Shown: positions 17,589 to 28,378, counted from the stretch's first letter. The stretch: DNA of 64,000 nucleotides from Citromicrobium sp. UBA3494 (GCA_002377695.1 DFQH01000001.1:144417-208416); one strand, 5' to 3'. Notes: generated by a model from the letters alone, not told the origin. Program-made: numbers and translations.

Positions 17589-18914
17589 ATGATTAAACGG
17601 GATTCTCGCCACGCCGACGGAGCCGACCGTCCGTCGCCGGACACAGTGTCCGCAAATGGACAGCAGCCCGATGCGTCAAGCGAAGAGCCCGGCCTCGCGA
17701 TTCTCCTGATCGACGACCGGCCAGAAGTCGCAACCGCTATGGAAATCGCTTTCCGCATGGCCGGCCACAGGCTGACGGTGGCGCCCGATCCCCAGGAAGC
17801 CTTCTCGCAGCTCGCGCGCACGCAGTTCGACGGGATCGTGCTCGATCTCAATTTCACGCCCGGGAAGAGCGACGGCAAGGAAGGGCTCGCCTGCCTCGAG
17901 CGGATCATGGCCGACGCTCCCGGCGCCTGCGTGGTGGTGCTGACTGCCCATGGCGGCGTGCGCATGGCGGTCACCGCGATGCAGAAGGGCGCGCGGGACT
18001 TCGCGGTCAAGCCGTGGAACAACGCCGATCTGATTGCCAAGGTGGAAGCGGCGGTGACGCGCGAGCCGAGCATTGCGTCCGCGCCGGGCGGACCGGCCGT
18101 CACGGGCCGCGGCACGAGGCAGGTAGGGATACTGGGCGAAACCGCGATCATCGAACAATTGCGTCAGATGATCCGTCGTGTGGGGCCGACCATGGCAGGT
18201 GCTGCGATCACCGGCCCCTCTGGCGCTGGAAGGACGCTGACGGCGCTCGCCGTCCATGCCGCCTCCGCCCACGCCGACAGCGCGCCGGCGCTGATCGACC
18301 TGCGCGAAGACAGCGCGCTGGATGCAGTCGTCGAAGCCACGGGCAGCGTTGTCCTGCGTCACCCCGACCGGCTCGACGAATTGGCGCAGGATCGCCTCGC
18401 TGCGCTCTTGCCCGACCATGTCCGCCCCATCGCGATTCTCGATCGCATCGACACGCTCACTCCTGCCTTGCGGCGCCGCATCGCCACGATCGAGCTGGCG
18501 GTGCCTCCGCTGGCGCAGCGCCGCGACGACATTCCGATCCTCGCCCGCCATTTCGGCACCGATGCGGCCGAACGCTTCGGGCGGTCCGCACCCCGCTTCA
18601 CCGAAGCCGCTGAAACGGCCTTGCGAGAAGCCGACTGGCCGGACGAGGTGCGCGGACTCGCGGCCGCTGTCGAACGGGCGGTCCTGCTTGGCGAGGATGG
18701 CACGATCGACACCGGGGCCCTGGCGCTCGGCGCGCCCTCCCCCACGCCCGGCGCGGATCGAAACGAAACGTCGAGCTACGATCTCGATCGCTCCGAGAGA
18801 GCGATGATCGCCGCAGCGCTGGCGGAGCATCATCATAATGTCAGCCGTGCCGCCAAGGCTCTGGGGCTCAGTCGCGGCGCGCTCTACCGGCGGATGGAGC
18901 GCCACGGGCTATGA
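17589..18914 (+). CDS. NtrC-like response regulator with degenerate AAA+ domain
   Basis: 441 residues: receiver domain (about 36-155; acidic pair D42/D43, phosphoacceptor D86 in GIVLDLNF, T119, K141), AAA+ domain (about 175-370) and Fis-type helix-turn-helix (about 400-441; VSRAAKALGLSRGALYRRM). The ATPase domain is eroded. Walker A reads GPSGAGRT, with arginine for the catalytic lysine, the sigma-54 contact loop GAFTGA is absent, and the domain is shortened. Only the C-terminal WPDEVRGLAAAVERAVLL is well kept. It probably acts as a sigma-54-independent DNA-binding regulator. It overlaps the sensor kinase by 4 bp and is divergent from the exporter operon, its likely target. Confidence 0.88.
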   Translation: MIKRDSRHADGADRPSPDTVSANGQQPDASSEEPGLAILLIDDRPEVATAMEIAFRMAGHRLTVAPDPQEAFSQLARTQFDGIVLDLNFTPGKSDGKEGLACLERIMADAPGACVVVLTAHGGVRMAVTAMQKGARDFAVKPWNNADLIAKVEAAVTREPSIASAPGGPAVTGRGTRQVGILGETAIIEQLRQMIRRVGPTMAGAAITGPSGAGRTLTALAVHAASAHADSAPALIDLREDSALDAVVEATGSVVLRHPDRLDELAQDRLAALLPDHVRPIAILDRIDTLTPALRRRIATIELAVPPLAQRRDDIPILARHFGTDAAERFGRSAPRFTEAAETALREADWPDEVRGLAAAVERAVLLGEDGTIDTGALALGAPSPTPGADRNETSSYDLDRSERAMIAAALAEHHHNVSRAAKALGLSRGALYRRMERHGL

Positions 18915-20077
18915 GGCTCTACCATCGGCGCGGCTGGCGGGCAGCGGCACTGGGCGTGGGGTTGCTGGCCAGCGCCTTTGTCGCTGCCTTTGCCTGGTAT
19001 TCGGGGCGCTGGGGGCTGCTGGTCGGCGCGCTGCTGGCCGGGGTCTGGGCGCTCACGCTCGCCTGGTGGAACGCCGCCCTGGTCCCGACCCGCCCGCCGG
19101 AGGGGGAGAGCGATGCAGAGGACGAAGAAGCCGCGGTCAATCGCCTGCTTCTCGATGCGGCCCCCACCCCACTGCTCGCGCTTGAGCGCGACGCTGCGCG
19201 GGTGCTCAACCGTGCCGCGCGCGCGATCTTCGGGGCCGACGACCGCATCGTGCCCCCGCCCGCTGCGCTGCTCGATCCCGCCGCTGCGACGCTCCGCCAT
19301 GAAGGCCGGTTGTGGCGGATCGACCGGGTCGAAGCCTCGACCGGGGTGACCGTCGCCGCGCTGATCGATGTCGAGCGCGAGGAGCTCGCTGCCGAAGCGC
19401 GTGCCAGCGCGGACCTGATCGAAGTGCTGGGCCACGAGCTGCTCAACGGCCTGGCGCCTATCGTGTCGCTGGCCGAAAGCGCCGAGGCGGCGGCAGCGCA
19501 GCAGCCGGTCGACACGGCATTGCTGGCCGAAATCCTCGGTCCACTGGCCCGCCGGGCCGAAGGCCTGCAGCGTTTCGCCACGGATTACCGTACGCTGGCC
19601 CGACTGCCCGAGCCGATCCTCGCTCCGGTGGCACTCGATCAGTTCGCGCATGATCTTGCACGCGTGTTCGCCCAGCGCTGGCACGATGCCGCGCTGACGC
19701 TCGACGTGCGGGCGGGCGGCGCATGGGCGATGGATGGTGACCAGATGCACCAGGCGGTATGGGCGCTGCTCAACAATGCCGCCGAAGCCGCTCTTGCCGC
19801 CGAGGCGCCACAGGTGGCTCTTTCGCTCACGCGCGACGCCAACCGTCTCACCATCGCGGTGACCGATAATGGCGCGGGCGTGCCGCCCGAAAGCGCGCCG
19901 CTGATCTTCCGTCCGTTTCACACGACCAAGGTCGAGGGGTCGGGCATTGGCCTCTCGCTCGCCCGTCAGATCGCCCGTGGGCATGGGGGATCGCTCGAAC
20001 TGGCAGGCGCATGCCCCACGGTCTTCCGGATCAGCCTCCCCGAAAAGACTGCAGCTGAAGGGCCGGACAGAGCGTGA
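18911..20077 (+). CDS. Sensor histidine kinase (NtrY-like)
   Basis: A 388-residue kinase with two N-terminal membrane helices (ALGVGLLASAFVAAFAWY and LLVGALLAGVWALTLAWW), so little periplasmic domain. A PAS-like segment (about 75-155) precedes the H-box EVLGHELLNGLAPI (phosphoacceptor H175), the N-box QAVWALLNNAAEAAL and the glycine boxes DNGAGVPP and GSGIGLSLARQI. The ATGA overlap with the upstream regulator marks them as a cognate pair. With almost no external loop, it probably senses a membrane or cytoplasmic signal. Its probable output is control of the divergent ABC export operon. Confidence 0.9.
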   Translation: MRLYHRRGWRAAALGVGLLASAFVAAFAWYSGRWGLLVGALLAGVWALTLAWWNAALVPTRPPEGESDAEDEEAAVNRLLLDAAPTPLLALERDAARVLNRAARAIFGADDRIVPPPAALLDPAAATLRHEGRLWRIDRVEASTGVTVAALIDVEREELAAEARASADLIEVLGHELLNGLAPIVSLAESAEAAAAQQPVDTALLAEILGPLARRAEGLQRFATDYRTLARLPEPILAPVALDQFAHDLARVFAQRWHDAALTLDVRAGGAWAMDGDQMHQAVWALLNNAAEAALAAEAPQVALSLTRDANRLTIAVTDNGAGVPPESAPLIFRPFHTTKVEGSGIGLSLARQIARGHGGSLELAGACPTVFRISLPEKTAAEGPDRA

Positions 20078-20315
20078 AGAGCGCGTAGAAATGCCGGCCG
20101 AACGTGGCGTCCCGGTTTTGGCTCGGGCGCTCCTGTCCGGGGACGGCCCCCTCCCTGCCCTACGTCTGTGCAGGACCGCTGCTCCACAGATGCCGGTTCG
20201 CGGTGCGACGAAATCGGCTTGCGGCACCGGGTTGCCCAAGCCTTCGCACGCAAGCCATGGATAACTGCCAGATGCGGCTTTTCTGGCTGCTCGCGGGCAC
20301 CTATTCGTAAGGCAT

Positions 20316-21809
20316 ATGACAGCGCAGATCGAAATTGGCACGGATTCGGCCGGGCAAGGCATTTGCGTCGATATCGAGGAATTGCTCGCGACCCGGCTGC
20401 TCGTGCAGGGCAATTCCGGCTCGGGCAAGTCGCATCTGCTGCGCCGCCTGCTCGAACAGACCGCCGGGCTCGTCCAGCAGGTGGTGATCGACCCGGAGGG
20501 CGATTTCACCAGCCTGGCGGACGAATTCGACCATATCGTGATCGACGGTGCCGCGCATTCGGTGCGCGAGATCGAGGCGCTGGCCGGACGCGTGCGCCAG
20601 CACCGCGTCTCCGTCGTGCTGGCGCTGGACGAGCTTGAGGTGGAGCAGCAGATCCGGTGTGCCGCGCTGTTTCTGGGCGCGCTGTTCGATGCCCCGCGCG
20701 AACACTGGTATCCCGCGCTGGTGGTGGTGGACGAAGCGCAGATGTTTGCCCCTGCCGCTGCGGGCGAGCTGGCGGAGGAGACGCGCCGCCTCACGCTCTC
20801 CGCCATGACCAACCTGATGTGTCGCGGGCGCAAGCGCGGGCTCGCCGGGATCGTCGCGACGCAGCGGCTGGCCAAGCTGGCCAAGAACGTCGCTGCCGAA
20901 GCGTCCAACTTCCTCATGGGGCGCACCTTCCTCGACATCGACATGCAGCGCGCCGCCGATCTGCTGGGGATGGACAGGCGACAGGCGGAACGGATCCGCG
21001 ATCTGCAGCGCGGCCATTTCCTCGGCCTCGGCCCCGCGATCAGTCGCCGTCCGGTGGCGGTGCATATCGGAGAGGTGCGCACGGGCGGGAAGAACGCCGC
21101 AGAGGGCCTGATGCCCCTGCCGCAGGCGAAGGGGGAAGAGCTGGAGGCACTGCTTCATTCCGAACTCGCCGAAGAAGCGGCCGAGCCGGTGCGCCCTGCC
21201 CCGCCTCCCCGGCCTGCACCGGATCTTGAGCAGGCCATCACCGAGCGCGCCGCAGCCCAGGCCGAGCGGGAAGAGAGCGGGGAGCCCCTGGGGGCCAACG
21301 AACCGTCCGCCGGGGTAAACAATTCCCCCGGACCGCAGGATGGCGAGGCGGCCATCACCCGGATCGTCGCAGAGCTGGCCGGGGAGGAAGGCGCCACCTT
21401 CCAGTCTTCCGCCGTGCTTTTCCGCAATTTCGCGCAGCGCTGCCGCCAGCAGGGCGTGCCGAGCGCGCATGTCGACATGCTGGAGTTTCGCCGCCTCTTC
21501 GCCTTTGCGAGCGCAAGGTTGCACGAGTTGCAGTCGCCGATGCGCGAAGCCATCGAAGAGCTTGCGCAAGGCGTGCCCGAAGACGTGCTTGCCCCCTACC
21601 TCGCGCTGGCGGTGGCTGCGGCACAGGGCAGGCCGGCGCCCGACGAGGACGAGCTGGCGCGCGTCTACGGCAGCTCCTCGCCCAGCCGCATCCGCCGCCT
21701 GCTGGAGCATCTGGAGCGTCAGGGGCTGATCGTCGTGCGCGAGGAATTCGGCGGCGGACGCACCATCATTGTGACCGGGCTGGAAGAGGCGGCGGCGGCA
21801 GAAAGCTGA
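20316..21809 (+). CDS. HerA/DUF87-like ATPase with C-terminal winged-helix-like region
   Basis: 497 residues. A P-loop near residue 33 (VQGNSGSGKSHLLRRLL), Walker B VVVDEAQMFAP and a sensor-type glutamine in VATQRLAKLAKN resemble HerA-FtsK superfamily ATPases that act on DNA. DIDMQRAADLLGM and HFLGLGPAISRRPVAVHIG continue the core. After a proline-rich linker (about 285-350), the C-terminal about 90 residues look like a winged helix (SPSRIRRLLEHLERQGLIVV). No NurA-type nuclease gene is adjacent. The role is unknown; DNA repair or processing is a guess from the family. The preceding 238 bp (20078-20315) hold no gene or clear signal that I can see. Confidence 0.75.
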   Translation: MTAQIEIGTDSAGQGICVDIEELLATRLLVQGNSGSGKSHLLRRLLEQTAGLVQQVVIDPEGDFTSLADEFDHIVIDGAAHSVREIEALAGRVRQHRVSVVLALDELEVEQQIRCAALFLGALFDAPREHWYPALVVVDEAQMFAPAAAGELAEETRRLTLSAMTNLMCRGRKRGLAGIVATQRLAKLAKNVAAEASNFLMGRTFLDIDMQRAADLLGMDRRQAERIRDLQRGHFLGLGPAISRRPVAVHIGEVRTGGKNAAEGLMPLPQAKGEELEALLHSELAEEAAEPVRPAPPPRPAPDLEQAITERAAAQAEREESGEPLGANEPSAGVNNSPGPQDGEAAITRIVAELAGEEGATFQSSAVLFRNFAQRCRQQGVPSAHVDMLEFRRLFAFASARLHELQSPMREAIEELAQGVPEDVLAPYLALAVAAAQGRPAPDEDELARVYGSSSPSRIRRLLEHLERQGLIVVREEFGGGRTIIVTGLEEAAAAES

Positions 21810-21868
21810 TGCAGGCAAGGAACGGCGCCCGTTCGGCGCGGTTGATGAGGCAAAGGAGAATATCTCAC

Positions 21869-22024
21869 ATGCCTATCATCATCCTCATCGCCACGATCCT
21901 GCTTCCCCCTCTTGGCGTCGCGCTCAAGCACGGGCTGGGCCAGCAATTTCTCATCAGCCTGGTCCTCACGCTGATCTTCTACATTCCGGGCCTGATCTAC
22001 TCACTCTACGTCAACTACGCCTGA
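21869..22024 (+). CDS. Pmp3/YqaE-type small membrane protein
   Basis: A 51-residue protein consisting of two membrane helices (PIIILIATILLPPLGVAL and LISLVLTLIFYIPGLIYSLYV). This is the standard length and pattern of the UPF0057/Pmp3 family, implicated in membrane potential or salt stress in yeast and plants. The start is fixed by AAGGAG 8 bp before the ATG at 21869. It lies between the HerA-like ATPase and the COQ8-type kinase, with only 4 bp before the next start codon, and so is probably co-transcribed with the latter. Confidence 0.85.
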   Translation: MPIIILIATILLPPLGVALKHGLGQQFLISLVLTLIFYIPGLIYSLYVNYA

Positions 22025-22028
22025 TTTT

Positions 22029-23378
22029 ATGGCGGACAAGGAGGACCGGCAGGGGAAGCACCGGGCGGTCCCCGCTTCCCGCTTCGGGAGACTAAGCGGC
22101 TTCGGCCGATTGGCCGGAGGCGTAGCGGGCGGCATGCTGGCCGAAGGCGCGCGTCGCGTGGCGGCTGGCGAGCGGCCCCGCGTCAACGACCTGATCCTCA
22201 CCCCCGGCAATGTCGGTCGGCTGACCGAGCGCCTGTCGCACCTGCGCGGCGCGGCCATGAAGATGGGTCAGATGCTGTCGATGGATGCGGGCGATGCCCT
22301 GCCGGCGGAGCTGTCCGAAATCCTCGCCAAGCTGCGCGACAATGCGGATTTCATGCCGCCCCGCCAGCTCGACCGAGTGCTGGCGGAGGAATGGGGCGCG
22401 GACTGGCGGACCAATTTCCGCCGGTTCGAACCACGCCCGATTGCCGCAGCGAGCATCGGCCAGGTCCACCGCGCGCTGACCCGCGACGGGCGCACTCTGG
22501 CGATCAAGGTGCAATATCCCGGCGTTGCACAAAGCATCGATTCCGACGTCGATAACGTCGCCACGCTGCTGCGCGTCACCGGCCTGCTGCCCAAGGAACT
22601 GGACATCGGCCCCTTGCTGGCGGCTGCCAAGGAACAGCTTCACGAGGAGGCCGACTATCGCCGCGAAGGGCGCATGATGCAGCGCTATGGCGAGCTGCTC
22701 GCCGGACATGATACATTCGTCGTGCCCACGCTGGACGAAGAGCTGACGCGCGACCGGGTGCTGGCGATGAGTTACGAGGAAGGCCGGCCTGTCGAGCAGC
22801 TCGCCGACCAGCCGCAGGACGTGCGCGACAGCGTGTTTGCGCAGCTGATCGAGCTGGTCGCGCGCGAGCTGTTCGAATGGGGCCTGATGCAGACCGATCC
22901 CAATTTCGCCAACTACCGCTACCGCGAGGCGGACCGGAAGATCGTGCTGCTCGATTTCGGGGCGACGCGCGAGGTCGACCGCCAGGTGCGGCAATCCTAT
23001 CGCACGCTGCTCGAAGCAGGGCTCGCGCGCGATCACGCGGGCGTGAAGCAGGCCGCGCTCAACGCCGATTTCATGAGCTCGACCGTGGTCGAGCGGCACG
23101 GCGAGGCAGTGGACCGGATGATCGATATCATTCTGGGCGAAATGGCGAAGGACGCCCCCTTCGATTTCGGCGACCGCGGCTTCGTGCCCGCGCTGCGAGA
23201 CGAGGGCATGGCCATCGCGCAGGACAAGGCCAACTGGCACATCCCGCCCGCCGAAACGCTGTTCGTGCAACGCAAGGTCAGCGGCACCGCTCTGCTCGGC
23301 GCGCGGATCGGCGCGGTGGTGAACATCCACGCGATCGTTCGCGACGTGCTTGAGAGGACGGAAAAGACTTCGACCTGA
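22029..23378 (+). CDS. ABC1/UbiB-family atypical kinase, COQ8/ADCK3 clade
   Basis: 449 residues. The KxGQ motif (AMKMGQMLS, K78-Q81), the alanine-rich loop AAASIGQVHRA, invariant lysine in AIKVQYPGV, and catalytic motifs MQTDPNFANY and LLDFGATRE are all present. DPNFANY with LLDFGATRE is the wording of the COQ8/ADCK3 branch rather than E. coli UbiB, which also carries C-terminal membrane helices that are missing here. COQ8-type proteins support ubiquinone biosynthesis at the inner membrane. The gene follows the Pmp3-like gene by 4 bp. Confidence 0.88.
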   Translation: MADKEDRQGKHRAVPASRFGRLSGFGRLAGGVAGGMLAEGARRVAAGERPRVNDLILTPGNVGRLTERLSHLRGAAMKMGQMLSMDAGDALPAELSEILAKLRDNADFMPPRQLDRVLAEEWGADWRTNFRRFEPRPIAAASIGQVHRALTRDGRTLAIKVQYPGVAQSIDSDVDNVATLLRVTGLLPKELDIGPLLAAAKEQLHEEADYRREGRMMQRYGELLAGHDTFVVPTLDEELTRDRVLAMSYEEGRPVEQLADQPQDVRDSVFAQLIELVARELFEWGLMQTDPNFANYRYREADRKIVLLDFGATREVDRQVRQSYRTLLEAGLARDHAGVKQAALNADFMSSTVVERHGEAVDRMIDIILGEMAKDAPFDFGDRGFVPALRDEGMAIAQDKANWHIPPAETLFVQRKVSGTALLGARIGAVVNIHAIVRDVLERTEKTST

Positions 23379-23385
23379 TCATATA

Positions 23386-23501
23386 CCGCTCGCCCTGAGC
23401 CTGTCGGCCTCGCGGAAGGGGGCGATGCGCCCACGGTCGTACTTTCTTCCGCGACGCCGGACGAAAGAAGCACGATCCTTCGACAAGCTCAGGATGAGCG
23501 G
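23386..23501. repeat. REP-like inverted repeat pair
   Basis: CCGCTCGCCCTGAGCCTGTC (23386-23405) and its inverted, slightly diverged partner CCTTCGACAAGCTCAGGATG (23477-23496, continuing AGCGG) flank about 70 bp in the gap between the convergent COQ8-type and DUF885 genes. Sequences with a CTTCGACAAGCTCAG core are scattered through sphingomonad genomes as extragenic palindromes. A paired inverted arrangement resembles a REPIN. It may also fold into the transcription end for both flanking genes. Confidence 0.7.
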
Positions 23502-23514
23502 ATTTTGGGATCCG

Positions 23515-25281
<1,767 letters not shown>

Positions 25282-25348
25282 GGTCGTTCCCCCATTGGTT
25301 GCCGGTTGTCTATTGCGCGGCTCCGCCTGCGTCCAGTACGCGAGAGGC

Positions 25349-25813
25349 ATGGAAAAACCCGCGATCCTCTTCGTCTGTCTTGGCAATATCTGCCGCTCCC
25401 CCCTCGCCGAGGCAGCCTTTCGCGACGCCGCGGACAAGGCCGGGCTGGAGGCCGAGGCGGACAGCGCTGGTACGGCGGATTATCATGTCGGCAGCCCGCC
25501 CGACCCGCGCAGCATAGAGGAAGCCTCGAAGCACGGGATCGACATTTCGGGCTATGCCGGGCGGCAGCTCGCCGTGGAGGATTTCGACCGCTTCACGCAT
25601 ATCTTCGCGATGGATCACCAGAACCTGGCGAACATCGACGCACTGCGGCCCGAAGGATCGCGCGCGCATGTCTCGCTGCTGATGGACCTCGTGCCGGGAC
25701 GCGAAGGCGCCGCTATTGCAGACCCCTACCACGACGGCGAAGAGCAGTTCGAATATACGTGGCAAGATGTCGACGCCGCTGCGCAGGCGCTGGTCGCGCA
25801 GTTGAAGGACTAG
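25349..25813 (+). CDS. Low-molecular-weight protein-tyrosine phosphatase
   Basis: 154 residues with the P-loop CLGNICRS (nucleophile C10, R16) directly after the N-terminal strand and the general-acid loop ADPYHDG (D125). This is the complete LMW-PTPase signature and length. The start at 25349 is placed by the family's usual short N-terminus before VCLGNICRS. In bacteria these enzymes dephosphorylate tyrosine kinases of polysaccharide export or arginine-phosphate proteins; there is no such partner next door. The 3' end overlaps that of recG by 4 bp, convergently. Confidence 0.92.
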   Translation: MEKPAILFVCLGNICRSPLAEAAFRDAADKAGLEAEADSAGTADYHVGSPPDPRSIEEASKHGIDISGYAGRQLAVEDFDRFTHIFAMDHQNLANIDALRPEGSRAHVSLLMDLVPGREGAAIADPYHDGEEQFEYTWQDVDAAAQALVAQLKD

Positions 25814-27873
25814 CCCCCCCGCAGCGTGCGCACACCCGCGTCGCGTTCGTGCAGGTAGAGCAGGACGCGCGCGGCCTCGCCCCGCTCGCCCTCCAGTCCC
25901 GCATCGCGGTCCATCAGCAGCTTCGCATCAGCGGTCGCCGGGTCGAGCAGGCGCTGCATCTGGTCGAGCGTGGCGATGCGGAACGGCGTGTCGCCAGACT
26001 GCCGCGTGCCGAGCAGCTCACCGCCACCGCGCAGCTCAAGGTCTTCCTCGGCAATGCGAAACCCGTCCTGTGTTTCTCGCATCAAGGCGAGCCGCCTGCG
26101 CCCGGTTTCAGAGAGCTGCTCGCCGCGCAGCAGCAGGCAGACCGATTTCTCGCTCCCCCGCCCCACGCGCCCGCGCAACTGGTGCAGCTGCGCGAGGCCG
26201 AAGCTCTCCGCGCGCTCGATCACGATCAGGGTGGAGGCGGGAACGTCCACGCCGACCTCGATCACCGTGGTCGCCACCAGCAGCTTCGCATCGCCGCTGG
26301 CGAAGCGCGCCATCCCTTCATCCTTCAGCGCAGGATCGAGCTGGCCGTGGACCAGCACCACGTCATCGTCGAACCGCGCCTTCAATGCGGCATAGCGCTG
26401 CTCGGCGGCGGCCTTGTCCTCGCTGCCATCCTCGTCGCGCACCATTGGGCACACCCAATACGCCTGCTGGCCGCTCGCAAGGTGCCGCCCCACAGCCTCG
26501 ACCACTTCGGGCAGGCGGTCCATGCCCACTACGCGCGTATCGATCGCCTGCCGACCGGGCGGCAGCTCGTCGAGACGGCTGACCTCCATCTCGCCGTAAT
26601 TGGCGAGCGTCAGCGTGCGCGGGATCGGGGTCGCGGTCATCGAAAGCGTGTGCGGCGGGCGCTTACCCTTGGCGGACATCTGGAGGCGTTGCGAAACACC
26701 GAAGCGGTGCTGTTCGTCGACCACCACCAGCCCGAGGTCGCGGTACTGCACAGCCTCCTGGAAGATCGCGTGGGTTCCGACCACAACGTCTATGCTGCCG
26801 TCCATCAGCCCCATCAGGATGCTCTCGCGCGCCCTCCCCTTGTCGCGGCCCGTCAACAATGCGACCTCGACCCCGGTGGGCCGCGCCATTGCGCGCAGCG
26901 TCTCGAAATGCTGGCGGGCGAGGATTTCGGTCGGCGCGAGCAGCGCGGCCTGCGCGCCCGCCTCCACCGCGACCAGCATCGCGTGCAGCGCGACCACGGT
27001 CTTGCCCGCGCCGACATCGCCTTGCAGCAGCCGCAGCATCGGCGCGTCCTGCGCCAGATCGCCCTCGATCTCGCGGATCGAACGCTCCTGCGCGCCGGTG
27101 AGCGGAAAGGGCAGCTTCAGCTTCTCCCGCAGCGCGCCGTCTCCCGCCAGCGCGCGGCCGCGTTTCCTGCGGTTGTCCGCCTTCACCAGCTGCAAGGCCA
27201 GTGCGTTGGCGAGCAGCTCGTCATAAGCGAGCCGGTCCTTCGCGGTCTGGTCGTCGCGGGCATGGACGCTGTGCAAGGCATCGCCCCAGTCAGGCCATTT
27301 CTCGCGCGCCAGCATGCCCGGATCGATCCATTCGGGCAGGTCGGGCAGCTTGCCCAGCGCCTGCGCGGCGAGCGAAGCCATGCGCGGTTGGGTGAGGCCT
27401 TCGGCGAGCGGATAGATCGGCTCGCGCATCTGGCCGAGGCCCGCATCGTCCATCGCCATCACATGGTCCGGGTGGACCATCTGCAGCATGTCGCCATAAC
27501 GTTCCAGCTTGCCCGCCACGCGGCGCTTTTCGCCCACCGGGAGCTGCTTTTTCGCGGTGTAGCTCGCACGCCCGAAGAAGGTCAGCGCCAGCACGTTGCC
27601 CGCGCTGTCCGTGGCCAGCACGCGGTAGGGTGCGCGGCGCGATGCACCGGCGCGATGCTCGGTCACGGTCAGCGCAATGATGATCTGTTCGCCCTCGCCC
27701 GCCTCGTCGAGCGTTTCGACCGGGCGGCGGGTCACGAAACGGTCCGGCCAGTGATACACCAGGTCGCGCAGCCGCGTGCAGTGCAGTTTCTCCAGCGGCT
27801 TGCGCAGCTTGGGCCCCACGCCGTCGAGCGTATCGACCTCAGCAAACAGGGGGTTGAGGATTTCGGGCCGCAT
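25810..27873 (-). CDS. recG: ATP-dependent DNA helicase RecG
   Basis: 687 residues. The N-terminal wedge/OB domain (about 60-170) precedes the SF2 helicase core: Walker A GDVGAGKTVVALHAM, DEQHRFG (motif II), TATPIPRT (motif III), LVATTVIEVGVDVP (motif V) and LRGRVGRGSEKSVCLLL (motif VI). RecG remodels stalled replication forks and Holliday junctions. Length and motif order are normal. It is convergent with the phosphatase gene and divergent from sdhE across a REP-like repeat. The recG, sdhE, mfd neighbourhood is typical of Sphingomonadales. Confidence 0.95.
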   Translation of the reverse strand: MRPEILNPLFAEVDTLDGVGPKLRKPLEKLHCTRLRDLVYHWPDRFVTRRPVETLDEAGEGEQIIIALTVTEHRAGASRRAPYRVLATDSAGNVLALTFFGRASYTAKKQLPVGEKRRVAGKLERYGDMLQMVHPDHVMAMDDAGLGQMREPIYPLAEGLTQPRMASLAAQALGKLPDLPEWIDPGMLAREKWPDWGDALHSVHARDDQTAKDRLAYDELLANALALQLVKADNRRKRGRALAGDGALREKLKLPFPLTGAQERSIREIEGDLAQDAPMLRLLQGDVGAGKTVVALHAMLVAVEAGAQAALLAPTEILARQHFETLRAMARPTGVEVALLTGRDKGRARESILMGLMDGSIDVVVGTHAIFQEAVQYRDLGLVVVDEQHRFGVSQRLQMSAKGKRPPHTLSMTATPIPRTLTLANYGEMEVSRLDELPPGRQAIDTRVVGMDRLPEVVEAVGRHLASGQQAYWVCPMVRDEDGSEDKAAAEQRYAALKARFDDDVVLVHGQLDPALKDEGMARFASGDAKLLVATTVIEVGVDVPASTLIVIERAESFGLAQLHQLRGRVGRGSEKSVCLLLRGEQLSETGRRRLALMRETQDGFRIAEEDLELRGGGELLGTRQSGDTPFRIATLDQMQRLLDPATADAKLLMDRDAGLEGERGEAARVLLYLHERDAGVRTLRGG

Positions 27874-27900
27874 GGGAGATTCGATATGGCCCAGCTATCG

Positions 27901-27965
27901 CGTTATTGCGAGCGGAGCGAGGCAATCGAGGGCGTACCGCTGTGGATTGCCGCTTCGCAATGACG
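27901..27965. repeat. Extragenic palindromic repeat between recG and sdhE
   Basis: The left arm GTTATTGCGAGCGGAGCGAG continues GCAATC, and the right arm ends GGATTGCCGCTTCGCAATGA. Together they form an imperfect stem with a loop of about 12 bases. It is the common alphaproteobacterial 'CATTGCGAGCGxAGCGAAGCAATC' type of extragenic palindrome. It separates divergently transcribed genes, so it is a repeat rather than a terminator here. Confidence 0.65.
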
Positions 27966-28002
27966 AGTTGAGAATCGATGACGGGCGGCCTACCTCCCGC
28001 CC

Positions 28003-28278
28003 ATGTCCGATCCCACATTCGAATCCCGCCTCGCCCGCGCCAAGTTCCGCAGCTGGCATCGCGGCACGCGCGAAGCCGACTACATGATCGGCGGCTATTT
28101 CGATCGCTACCATGCCGAGTGGGCGGAAGAAGACCTCGCCTGGTTCGAACGGCTGCTCGATTACGACGATGTCGATATCATGGCCTGGGCCCTCAAGACC
28201 CAGCCCGTGCCCGAAGAAATGCAGGGCGCGCGGATCGAGATCATGCAGAAGCTCGATTACGTCGATATTCCGCGCTAG
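28003..28278 (+). CDS. sdhE: Succinate dehydrogenase assembly factor 2 (SdhE)
   Basis: 91 residues with the conserved RGTREAD box (SWHRGTREADYMIGGYF), required by SdhE for FAD attachment to the SdhA flavoprotein. The acidic segment YHAEWAEEDLAWFERLLDYDDVDIMAW is the family core (positions about 36-62). The length is standard. It is located between recG and mfd, divergent from recG. Confidence 0.92.
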   Translation: MSDPTFESRLARAKFRSWHRGTREADYMIGGYFDRYHAEWAEEDLAWFERLLDYDDVDIMAWALKTQPVPEEMQGARIEIMQKLDYVDIPR

Positions 28279-28303
28279 GGCCTCCTCACCGACAGCCATC
28301 GCC

Positions 28304-28328
28304 CCCCCTTCCCGATCCGGGCAGGGGG
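28304..28328 (+). terminator. Strong G+C hairpin between sdhE and mfd
   Basis: CCCCCTTCCCG (28304-28314) pairs with CGGGCAGGGGG (28318-28328) with a single mismatch and a 3-base loop, 25 bp after the sdhE stop codon. No good T tract follows, so it may be a weak or Rho-assisted terminator, or an attenuator in the mfd leader. Confidence 0.45.
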
Positions 28329-28378
28329 CAATTCTTGTGTGCGCGGAACGCCTTCGCGCCGGAGCGACTTAGACACCA

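Noticed and set aside
17589..18914. Calling the regulator a sigma-54-dependent activator
   Set aside because: The Walker A lysine and GAFTGA loop are missing, so the usual activity cannot be claimed.
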